A DNA stretch of 7,971 nt, taken from assembly GCA_039198765.1 (NCBI GenBank), contig JBCCTF010000163.1, forward strand, positions 1 to 7,971, read 5' to 3'. A program made the position numbers and the translations under genes. Positions 1-6,036 of this stretch are shown here, in pieces (positions within the stretch are counted from its first letter, which is position 1; every line of letters starts with the position of its first letter). Below the pieces are notes generated by a model, which made no database searches, had not been told where the DNA came from, and worked only from the letters and a program-made list of their open reading frames with translations. This DNA is from Parvularcula sp039198765 (lineage in GTDB: Bacteria; Pseudomonadota; Alphaproteobacteria; Caulobacterales; Parvularculaceae).

Positions 1-701
1 CGAATGCTGATTTTATTGCCGATGACCGCGAAGGGCTGACGATTTGCGATGCAACATCCGCCGCATTCGCCCAGCCGCTGGATTGGCCGAAGCTCGATGT
101 GGTGACGTTCAGTTGGCAGAAGGTTCTGGGCGGTGAGGCACAGCATGGTGTGTTGATCCTATCGCCGCGCGCGGTCCAGCGGATTGCTGAGCATAAGTCG
201 ACCTGGCCGATGCCGAAGATATTCCGCCTGCGGAAGGGTGACGGGATCAACGAGGGGGTCTTCCGTGGGGAGACGATCAACACCCCGTCGATGTTGTGTG
301 TTGAGGACTATCTTGACGCGCTGGCATGGGCCGAAGGCGAGGGCGGTCTCTCGGGCTTGATGGCCCGGGCCGATCGCAATCTTGCAGCGCTTGAGGCGTG
401 GGCCCGGGGAAGCGACTGGGTGGATTTCCTAGCCGAGCCTTCGATCCGTTCGAACACGTCGGTTTGTCTGAAGGTGACGGACCCGCGGGTGGCTGATCTT
501 GATACGGATGAACAGCAAGCACTGATCAAACGCATGACCAAGGCGCTGGCTGACGAGGGCGTGGCTTACGACATCGCAGGCTACCGCGCGGCGCCTCCGG
601 GCCTGCGCATCTGGAGCGGCGCGACGGTGGAGACCTCCGATATCGAGGCGCTGACCCCCTGGCTCGACTGGGCCTTCCACAACGAAATCAACGCATACTG
701 A
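1..701 (+). CDS. serC: Phosphoserine transaminase SerC, C-terminal part (5' end outside window)
   Basis: PLP-dependent aminotransferase converting 3-phosphohydroxypyruvate plus glutamate to O-phosphoserine plus 2-oxoglutarate, the second step of serine synthesis; the same enzyme usually also serves pyridoxal phosphate synthesis. The frame is open from base 3, so the gene enters from the left; the GTG at 99 is an internal valine, not a start. About 232 residues are visible, roughly the C-terminal 60% of a protein that is normally near 375-390 residues. The stretch LTICDATSAAFAQ is followed by VVTFSWQKVLGGEAQHG, whose lysine (codon 120-122) is the expected Schiff-base residue. Further matches are GETINTPSMLCVEDYLDAL and RSNTSVCLKV. 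These fit the alphaproteobacterial/Methanosarcina-type SerC rather than the E. coli type. The stop is TGA at 699-701, with serA starting 21 bases on, in the usual alphaproteobacterial serC-serA order. The identification is firm; the N-terminus cannot be assessed. Confidence 0.95.
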   Translation, partial: NADFIADDREGLTICDATSAAFAQPLDWPKLDVVTFSWQKVLGGEAQHGVLILSPRAVQRIAEHKSTWPMPKIFRLRKGDGINEGVFRGETINTPSMLCVEDYLDALAWAEGEGGLSGLMARADRNLAALEAWARGSDWVDFLAEPSIRSNTSVCLKVTDPRVADLDTDEQQALIKRMTKALADEGVAYDIAGYRAAPPGLRIWSGATVETSDIEALTPWLDWAFHNEINAY

Positions 702-722
702 TGAGACGAAAGACCAGACCCC

Positions 723-2303
723 ATGCCTAAAGTCGTTATCTCGGATAAGCTCGGCGACGATGCGGTGCGCATCCTCGAAGCCCGGAAAATCGACGTCCAT
801 TTCGACCCCGATCTTGCCAAGGATCCCGATGCGCTCGCCCGTGCACTTGGGGATGCCGATGGCCTCGCTATTCGTTCCGCTACCAAAATGACCTCTGATC
901 GGATTGCCGCGGCGCCCCGGCTGAAGGTCATAGGCCGGGCGGGCATTGGTGTCGACAACATCGATATCGACGCCGCGACTGCAGCCGGGATCGCGGTGAT
1001 GAACACGCCGTTCGGTAACGCCGTGACGACCGCCGAGCACGCGATTGCCATGATGTTCGCCGTCGCGCGCAATGTTCCGCAGGCTGATGCTTCCACGAAA
1101 CTCGGCAAGTGGGAGAAGTCTAAATTCATGGGCCGCGAGCTGTTCGGCAAGACCCTCGGTCTCGTCGGCGCAGGCAACATTGGCGGCATCGTTGCCAGTC
1201 GTGCGCAGGGCCTGCGCATGAAAGTGATCGCCTATGATCCGTTCCTCAGCGAGGAAAAGGCGCAAACCATGGGCGTCGAGTTGGTCGATCTGCCCGAGCT
1301 GCTCTCGCGTGCAGATTTCATTTCTCTGCACACACCGCTGACGGACAAGACGCGGAATATCATCGACCGTGAGGCCTTAAGCTCCATTCGTCCGGGTGCG
1401 TTTATTGTCAACTGCGCCCGCGGCGGGTTGGTTGATGAAGAAGCGCTGGCTGAGGCGCTCGATGAGGGCAGGGTGGCCGGAGCGGCGCTCGACGTCTTCG
1501 CCGTTGAACCTGCCACGGAAAATCCACTTTTTGGCCGCGAGAACGTCGTGGTGACACCACACCTTGGTGCTTCGACGCGCGAGGCGCAGGAGAATGTCGC
1601 TGTGCAAATCGCGGAGCAGATCGCTGACTATCTCCTCACCGGGGCGGTCCAAAACGCCCTGAACATGCCGTCCGTTTCGGCAGAGGAAGCACCCCGGCTG
1701 AAGCCTTTCATCACCCTCGGCGAGAAGCTGGGCAGCCTTTGTGGCCAGCTTGCTGAGGGCGCCATCACCGGCATCTCCGTACGCCTTGCCGGGACCGTCA
1801 GCACGCTGAAAGCCGCACCGATCCTTTCGTCCGTGGTGAGCGCTGCGTTGAAACCGCAGCTGGCGACAGTGAACGCCGTCAACGCGACTTCGCTCGCCAA
1901 AGACCGAGGGATTTCGATCACTGAAGAGCTGACCGAAACCTCCCCGAACTTTGACAGCACCATCGGCGTCACTGTTCAGACGTCGGAAGGCACCTTCTCG
2001 GCCACCGGTGCGCTGTTCGGCGGTGAGCCGCGGATCGTCCGTATCGGCGATGTCCGGCTGGAGGCCAGCTTGGCGGAGTGCATGCTCTACATTGTGAACG
2101 ACGACCGGCCGGGCTTCATCGGATCGTTGGGTGACCTTTTCCGCGAAGCGGGTATCAATGTCGCCACGTTCAACCTTGGCCGCCGAGAAGCGGGCGGCGA
2201 GGCCACCGCGCTCGTCGCCCTCGATGTCTGCGTTGAAGAACCGACGGTCGACACCATCCGTGCCTTGCCCCTCGTGAAGAAGGCCACTGCATTGAGGTTC
2301 TGA
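723..2303 (+). CDS. serA: D-3-phosphoglycerate dehydrogenase SerA, long form
   Basis: NAD-dependent oxidation of 3-phosphoglycerate to 3-phosphohydroxypyruvate, the committing step of serine synthesis, in the cytosol. It has 526 residues, the usual size of the long (type I) form. The N-terminal substrate-binding part (about 1-100) contains RAGIGVDNIDI. The nucleotide-binding domain (about 101-285) has the dinucleotide motif GAGNIG at 149-154 and the signature NCARGGLVDEEAL from 230. The expected catalytic residues are present: Arg233, Glu262 (in AVEP) and His280 (in TPHLGAST). After about residue 315 comes the intervening (ASB) domain of long forms, then a C-terminal ACT domain from about 454 (LYIVNDDRPGFIGSLGDLF), which in this family binds serine for feedback inhibition. 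ATG 723 is chosen because MPKVVISDKL is the natural start of the fold; no strong Shine-Dalgarno precedes it, only a purine-rich GAGACGAAAG. It lies between serC and serB in an apparent operon. Confidence 0.97.
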   Translation: MPKVVISDKLGDDAVRILEARKIDVHFDPDLAKDPDALARALGDADGLAIRSATKMTSDRIAAAPRLKVIGRAGIGVDNIDIDAATAAGIAVMNTPFGNAVTTAEHAIAMMFAVARNVPQADASTKLGKWEKSKFMGRELFGKTLGLVGAGNIGGIVASRAQGLRMKVIAYDPFLSEEKAQTMGVELVDLPELLSRADFISLHTPLTDKTRNIIDREALSSIRPGAFIVNCARGGLVDEEALAEALDEGRVAGAALDVFAVEPATENPLFGRENVVVTPHLGASTREAQENVAVQIAEQIADYLLTGAVQNALNMPSVSAEEAPRLKPFITLGEKLGSLCGQLAEGAITGISVRLAGTVSTLKAAPILSSVVSAALKPQLATVNAVNATSLAKDRGISITEELTETSPNFDSTIGVTVQTSEGTFSATGALFGGEPRIVRIGDVRLEASLAECMLYIVNDDRPGFIGSLGDLFREAGINVATFNLGRREAGGEATALVALDVCVEEPTVDTIRALPLVKKATALRF

Positions 2304-2306
2304 CCC

Positions 2307-3182
2307 ATGGCCACCCACGCCGTGATTTTGATGGGCCCCCGAGCGCCCGATGCCCTGACCGCAGCGATGCGGAAGGTCGGCACGCCCATCCGCAGGATGA
2401 GCAAAGAGGCTGCCGAGGTGCACTTCGATGAAGAGCCCGCTGGGAGAGCTGCCGCTGCATTGAAGGCTCAAGGCGGCTTTGACGTGGCGTGTATCCCGTT
2501 GGAAGGACGAGAGAAAAAGCTCGTCGTCGCCGACATGGATTCGACGATTGTGGAGCAAGAGTCCCTCGATGAGCTCGCCGATGCCTTCGGCTTTGGTGCC
2601 CAGGTGCGCAAGATCACCGAGCTGGCCATGCAGGGAGAACTCGATTTCGAGGACGCGCTCAGGCGGCGGGTTGGTCTGCTGCATGGACGCGAGATCGAAG
2701 AGGCCGCAGCAGTCCTCCGTGAGCGGATCACCATCTCACCGGGTGCTGAGACCTTGGTGCGGACGATGCGGACGCGGGAGATCCACACGGCGCTCGTGAC
2801 AGGCGGCTTCGATGTTTTCGCTGGGCCGATTGCCGAGCAGGTGGGCTTTGCTGATGTCTACGCCAATCGGTTGAGGTCAGCGGATGGTCGCCTGACGGGG
2901 CAGGTGTCTGAACCCATTCTGGGTGCTGATGCGAAGAGAGAGCGTCTTGACGCTCTGTGTACAGAGCATGAGATTGACTGTGCTGATGTGCTCGCGGTGG
3001 GTGATGGTGCGAACGATCGAGGGATGGTCGAAGCCGCCGGGCTGGGAGTTGGCTACCGGCCGAAACCTGCGTTGGCCAAGGTTGCTGATATCACTCTTCA
3101 GCATGCGGATTTGACGGCGCTGCTGGTCCTGCAAGGAATCCCGGAGTCGGAGTGGATCAAGCCAGACGTCGTGTCGCTATAA
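2307..3182 (+). CDS. serB: Phosphoserine phosphatase SerB
   Basis: HAD-superfamily phosphatase that hydrolyses O-phosphoserine to L-serine, the last step of the pathway begun by SerA and SerC. It has 291 residues. The N-terminal part, about 1-65, looks like the ACT-like regulatory domain of proteobacterial SerB. The phosphatase core has motif I DMDST at 76-80 (nucleophile Asp76, acid/base Asp78), Glu84 just after it, motif II VTGGF at 164-168 (Thr165), Lys210 as the likely motif III lysine, and motif IV GDGAND at 232-237. After GDGAND the usual leucine is replaced: the sequence reads DRGM, a mild deviation that leaves the metal-binding aspartates intact. The start is three bases after the serA stop, with GAGG at 2294-2297 nine bases upstream inside serA, so translation is probably coupled. 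The last 26 bases overlap the convergent symporter gene, and a hairpin spans the TAA. Confidence 0.96.
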   Translation: MATHAVILMGPRAPDALTAAMRKVGTPIRRMSKEAAEVHFDEEPAGRAAAALKAQGGFDVACIPLEGREKKLVVADMDSTIVEQESLDELADAFGFGAQVRKITELAMQGELDFEDALRRRVGLLHGREIEEAAAVLRERITISPGAETLVRTMRTREIHTALVTGGFDVFAGPIAEQVGFADVYANRLRSADGRLTGQVSEPILGADAKRERLDALCTEHEIDCADVLAVGDGANDRGMVEAAGLGVGYRPKPALAKVADITLQHADLTALLVLQGIPESEWIKPDVVSL

Positions 3183-4515
3183 GCACGACGGTGAACACGG
3201 CTGCACCTGCCGCTTGAGCGTAGAGAAATGCTCCGGGCACGCCCCAAATCCAGTCGAAAGCCACCATCCCTGCGAAGGCCACGCTAAGCGCTGACAAAGC
3301 GGCGAGTCTGGCGCTTGGGCCGATAAAGAGCCCTGCAAGCAAGGGGATAAGGGACAGGCCAGCGATGCCTTCCGCCGTCAAGACGATGTCCCTGAGGCTT
3401 TCACCCGACGCGGCGATGATCGCTGCGACGAACGCTGCGGCGGTGGTGGCGAGGCGCGCGCTTTTGAGGCCGCTGGTGTCGGCGACGGTTGACTTGATCT
3501 GTGACAGGACGGTTTCTGTCGTGACTGCCGATACGGAGAGCAAAGCACTGTCCACGGACGAGAGAATGGCTGAGATCAGCGCGCCTGACACGATGACGAA
3601 GAGCCAGACAGGGAGCAGGCTCTCGGCGAGGCTGGTGAAATAGGCGTCGCCATCGGCGAGGGGCAGCCCGCTTCCTTGGCCGATCAGGCCCAACGCGACG
3701 GGAATGAATCCAACGGTCAGATAGATCCCCGCACCAAGCAACGCGCCCTCGCGAGCGACCTGCGGCGACTTCGCGGCGAGGACTCGACTGATGGCCTCCT
3801 GCGCGACGAGAGTGCCGATGATGGGCAGCAACCACAGCTCGGCCCGTTCGAGCCATGTTTCGTCGGGCAGTTGAAAAGCGAAAGCTTCTGGCGGGATTGC
3901 TGCGATGGCTGCGTTCAAGCCGCCAACGTGATTGATGAGCAAAAACAGGAGGATCAGCAGGCTGAGGATGATCACGCCGCCCTGCAAAACGTCAGTGGCG
4001 ACATCGCCTTTCAGGCCGCCGAGCCACGTGTAGGCAAGGACCAGAGCGACACTGATGATCAGTGCACCCATGAAGGGGAGGGCCGAGGCACCTGAAATGA
4101 TCACCGCAAGGGCGTTGAGTTGAGCGCCAGCCCAGAGGACCGCGCCGATGCCGATAATGATGGAGGCCGCAGTCCGCATCGTCGGCCCAAACCTGCTGCT
4201 CAGGTAGCCTGCCAGTGTCATATGCCCACCTTTGCGGAGGGCGGTTGCGACGAGGAGCGCGAGGGCGACGATGCCTAGTCCGTACCCTAACGGTTCGACG
4301 CGGGCGCCCGCCAGCCCATCTTGGGCAACCTCTGCTGATGTGGCGATGACGGTTTCCGCGGCAAACCATGTGGCGAAGATGGACATCGCCACTTGCCAGC
4401 GGCCTAGGCTGCGTCCGGCGACGAGGTAATCGTCCGCATCCGCCGTTTGCCGTCCTGCCCACGCGGCGATGCCGAGCTGGATCAGGACGTAAACGGAGAG
4501 GGCGGCTATGACCAT
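3157..4515 (-). CDS. Sodium:solute symporter family (SSS) permease
   Basis: Inner-membrane secondary transporter of the sodium:solute symporter family (the PutP/PanF/SGLT group), which uses a sodium gradient to import small solutes. It has 452 residues with about thirteen hydrophobic segments, the first at 2-20 and the last near 428-447, matching the family topology. Family motifs include DYLVAGRSLGRWQVAMS at 29-45, WAGAQLNAL at 128-136, YTWLGGLKGDVATDVLQGG at 162-180, and the sodium-site helix SAILSSVDSALLSVSAV at 314-330. At 452 residues it is somewhat shorter than PutP (about 500) and has little C-terminal tail. ATG 4515 begins directly at helix 1; there is no clear Shine-Dalgarno, and the start lies 6 bases after the oxygenase stop, so translational coupling is likely. 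The substrate cannot be read from the sequence. The gene ends inside the convergent serB. Confidence 0.92.
   Translation of the reverse strand: MVIAALSVYVLIQLGIAAWAGRQTADADDYLVAGRSLGRWQVAMSIFATWFAAETVIATSAEVAQDGLAGARVEPLGYGLGIVALALLVATALRKGGHMTLAGYLSSRFGPTMRTAASIIIGIGAVLWAGAQLNALAVIISGASALPFMGALIISVALVLAYTWLGGLKGDVATDVLQGGVIILSLLILLFLLINHVGGLNAAIAAIPPEAFAFQLPDETWLERAELWLLPIIGTLVAQEAISRVLAAKSPQVAREGALLGAGIYLTVGFIPVALGLIGQGSGLPLADGDAYFTSLAESLLPVWLFVIVSGALISAILSSVDSALLSVSAVTTETVLSQIKSTVADTSGLKSARLATTAAAFVAAIIAASGESLRDIVLTAEGIAGLSLIPLLAGLFIGPSARLAALSALSVAFAGMVAFDWIWGVPGAFLYAQAAGAAVFTVVLIATRRLA
3167..3190. other. Hairpin across the serB stop, between convergent genes
   Basis: A perfect 7-bp inverted repeat, CGTCGTG at 3167-3173 and CACGACG at 3184-3190, encloses a 10-base loop containing the serB stop codon. 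One further U-G pair is possible on the plus-strand transcript. Neither side has a T-run, so this is not a canonical intrinsic terminator. It may mark or stabilise mRNA 3' ends, or cause pausing, where serB and the symporter gene converge. It is seen directly; its function is inferred, and a 7-bp stem could arise by chance. Confidence 0.45.
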
Positions 4516-4521
4516 AAGGCG

Positions 4522-5409
4522 TTAGGCCTGGAGGCCAATTTCCCTCAGTCTTTCAGTGAGAAAGTCGTCGCCTGTGATGTCTGCTGCTTCGTTTCCGTCG
4601 CGATATTGGGGGAACACGGACAAAACGGCCTCCTGCTTAGGGTGCAGGAAGAAGGGCATGGAATAGCGCGAGACGTTCGGGCCGTCCGGGTTCACCACGC
4701 GGTGCGTCGTCGCCGGGATTTGATTGTTCGTGATCCGCGCGAGCATGTCCCCTGCGTCAGCGATAATCGCGTTGGGCGGAGCTTCCACCGCTCGCCACTT
4801 GCCTTCGCGGTCGAGGAGCTCAAGGCCTGCTGCCGACGCTGCGACGAGAAGCGTGATGAGGTTGATATCTTCATGGGCCGCCGCGCGAACGGCGTTCGGG
4901 TCCGCATCGTCCGCAATCGGAGGATAGTGGAGGAGGCGGAGGACGGAGTTGCCTCCGGCAGCCATCCGGTCGAACGTGTCCTCAGCGATCTCAAGCGGTT
5001 TGGTAAGGGCCCGGAGGAGGTCGAGGCCGACCTTATCGAGGGCATCGTAGAGCCAGGCGACCTCGCTGCGAAAGTCTTCAGGCTGGTCGGGCCAGATGTT
5101 GGGCAGGATTTCGTCCCGGCCCACGTGCCAGAACTCTTTGAGGTCAGGGACAGGATTGTCCTTAGCGTTCTCGGTCCCAAACGGCGTGTACCCGCGCTGC
5201 CCATTGGTGCCCGTGGCGTAGGTGTTCTTCGCGGCTTCAGGCAGGGCGAAGAAAGCTTCGACGGAGGCGTAGGCGTTCTCAAGGCGCGACAGGTCGATGC
5301 CGTGGTCGATCAGCACCACAAATCCCGTGTCAGTCAGCGCACGGAACAAAGCGTCGGCATCGATGCCGTCTTTGAGCGAAAGGATCGGAACGAAGGGTTG
5401 GTCAGTCAT
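4522..5409 (-). CDS. 2-oxoglutarate/Fe(II)-dependent oxygenase, isopenicillin N synthase-like
   Basis: Non-heme iron oxygenase of the DIOX_N plus 2OG-FeII_Oxy family (isopenicillin N synthase, ethylene-forming enzyme, plant 2OG oxygenases). It has 295 residues, typical for small bacterial members. The N-terminal DIOX_N-like region includes LTDTGFVVLIDHGID at 25-39 and YTPFGTENAKDNPVPDLKEF at 74-93. The jelly-roll core has the iron-binding triad His179, Asp181 (in AAHEDINLITLL) and His236 (in TTHRVVNP). The RxS pair Arg248 and Ser250 (SRYSMPFFLHP), which binds the 2-oxoglutarate carboxylate, is also present, so it should be active and use 2OG rather than work as a 2OG-independent IPNS. ATG 5409 starts the protein sensibly; the upstream bases show no strong ribosome site. 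The substrate is unknown. It follows the DUF1499 gene by 44 bases and abuts the symporter, suggesting the symporter imports its substrate. Confidence 0.93.
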   Translation of the reverse strand: MTDQPFVPILSLKDGIDADALFRALTDTGFVVLIDHGIDLSRLENAYASVEAFFALPEAAKNTYATGTNGQRGYTPFGTENAKDNPVPDLKEFWHVGRDEILPNIWPDQPEDFRSEVAWLYDALDKVGLDLLRALTKPLEIAEDTFDRMAAGGNSVLRLLHYPPIADDADPNAVRAAAHEDINLITLLVAASAAGLELLDREGKWRAVEAPPNAIIADAGDMLARITNNQIPATTHRVVNPDGPNVSRYSMPFFLHPKQEAVLSVFPQYRDGNEAADITGDDFLTERLREIGLQA

Positions 5410-5453
5410 GGTGGTTCACTAACAGATACGCGGTTGGCAGGACAGCGAGCGGC

Positions 5454-5954
5454 TCAGTTTAGCTTGCTATCGAGGGCGGCAACAATGCGGTCCACGCGCT
5501 TCTTGTTCACGCCGAAGTCTGAGTAGCCCACGCGCGAGCGGGAGTAGATCGCGATGGTGCTGCCACCATCGGCGGGAAGGATCACGGCGTCGACGTCGTC
5601 CTTGAACCCAAAAACGGGGACAGTCGCGACGAAGCGGATCGTCATTGCGGCGTTGTCCTTCGCGACGCCGCTGTACGCGCCCTCGGCTTCAACGACGGAG
5701 ACGAGCGCGGTGAAGACATCGGCTGGCGGTTTGCCCCATGTGGGTGCGGCGGCGTCGGCTTCGGACTTGCCGAGCGCGCTGGCCGGGGCGACGAGCCAAC
5801 GGTTGGGCGAGGTGGCTTTTTCGAGGGTCTTGAAATCGAGGGCTTCAGACATGGTGGTCTCCGTTTCGCTGGCGTGGCCTGCCGCTCCAGCGATGAGCAG
5901 CATCGCGGCCAACATGGCGGCGTGTAGGGCGAGCATGGCGTTTCCGGACTGCAT
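5454..5954 (-). CDS. DUF1499 domain protein with N-terminal signal or anchor segment
   Basis: A 166-residue protein of unknown function. Residues about 39-163 form a DUF1499 domain: DFKTLEKATSPNRWLVAP at 40-57, and the strongly diagnostic C-terminal block SRSRVGYSDFGVNKKRV at 138-154. DUF1499 proteins are widespread in proteobacteria, often membrane-linked, with no established biochemical role that I know of. Residues 6-26 are hydrophobic and followed by AAGHASE, resembling a signal peptide cleaved after Ala28; there is no lipobox cysteine. ATG 5954 is supported by AGGAG six bases upstream. A second ATG at 5852 (Met35), immediately before the domain, also has GGAG six bases upstream, so a cytosolic form of 132 residues is possible. 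It is probably the first gene of the minus-strand set, divergent from the PLP enzyme. A link to the oxygenase and symporter is positional only. Confidence 0.88.
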   Translation of the reverse strand: MQSGNAMLALHAAMLAAMLLIAGAAGHASETETTMSEALDFKTLEKATSPNRWLVAPASALGKSEADAAAPTWGKPPADVFTALVSVVEAEGAYSGVAKDNAAMTIRFVATVPVFGFKDDVDAVILPADGGSTIAIYSRSRVGYSDFGVNKKRVDRIVAALDSKLN

Positions 5955-6036
5955 AACGGTCTCCTGCGTTCCCGCGCATGTGGCATATGCGGCGCGCGCG
6001 GGCTAGGGCGAGCGCGCGATAGAGGAGACGGCCGCC
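5955..6036. promoter_or_regulatory. Divergent intergenic region with GC-rich inverted repeats
   Basis: These 82 bases separate the divergent DUF1499 and PLP-enzyme genes and should hold both promoters, though I cannot pick out convincing -35/-10 boxes. Visible elements are an 8-base palindrome GCATATGC at 5983-5990, the only AT-containing core, and CCCGCGC at 5971-5977 pairing with GCGCGGG at 5996-6002. CGCGCGC at 5993-5999 can also pair with GCGCGCG at 6012-6018. Ribosome sites are AGGAG at 6023-6027 (nine bases before ATG 6037) and, on the minus strand, AGGAG six bases before ATG 5954. Regulatory function is inferred from position. Confidence 0.4.

Noticed and set aside
99..701. A complete 200-residue gene starting at GTG 99.
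   Set aside because: The frame is open upstream to base 3 and encodes the conserved SerC sequence before the PLP lysine, so this is an internal valine in a gene cut by the window edge.
429..1331. Long minus-strand open frame of 300 codons opposite serC/serA.
   Set aside because: It lies antisense to firmly identified genes, spans their junction, and has no recognisable domain; long antisense frames are expected in GC-rich coding DNA.
1377..2684. Long minus-strand open frame of 435 codons opposite serA/serB.
   Set aside because: Its translation is rich in Arg, Gly and His without family motifs, and both sense-strand genes are complete with catalytic residues; it is a shadow frame.
5410..5453. 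Possible separate promoter or terminator between the DUF1499 and oxygenase genes.
   Set aside because: The 44 bases contain no convincing hairpin with a T-run and no recognisable -35/-10 pair; co-transcription is the simpler reading.
4447..5526. Plus-strand open frame of 359 codons opposite the oxygenase.
   Set aside because: The minus-strand frame carries the full 2OG oxygenase motif set; the plus-strand translation shows no known domain and crosses three annotated genes.
5554..6006. Plus-strand open frame of 150 codons opposite the DUF1499 gene.
   Set aside because: The opposite strand encodes the diagnostic DUF1499 block and has a good ribosome site; this frame has an Ala/Ser-rich translation with no motif.
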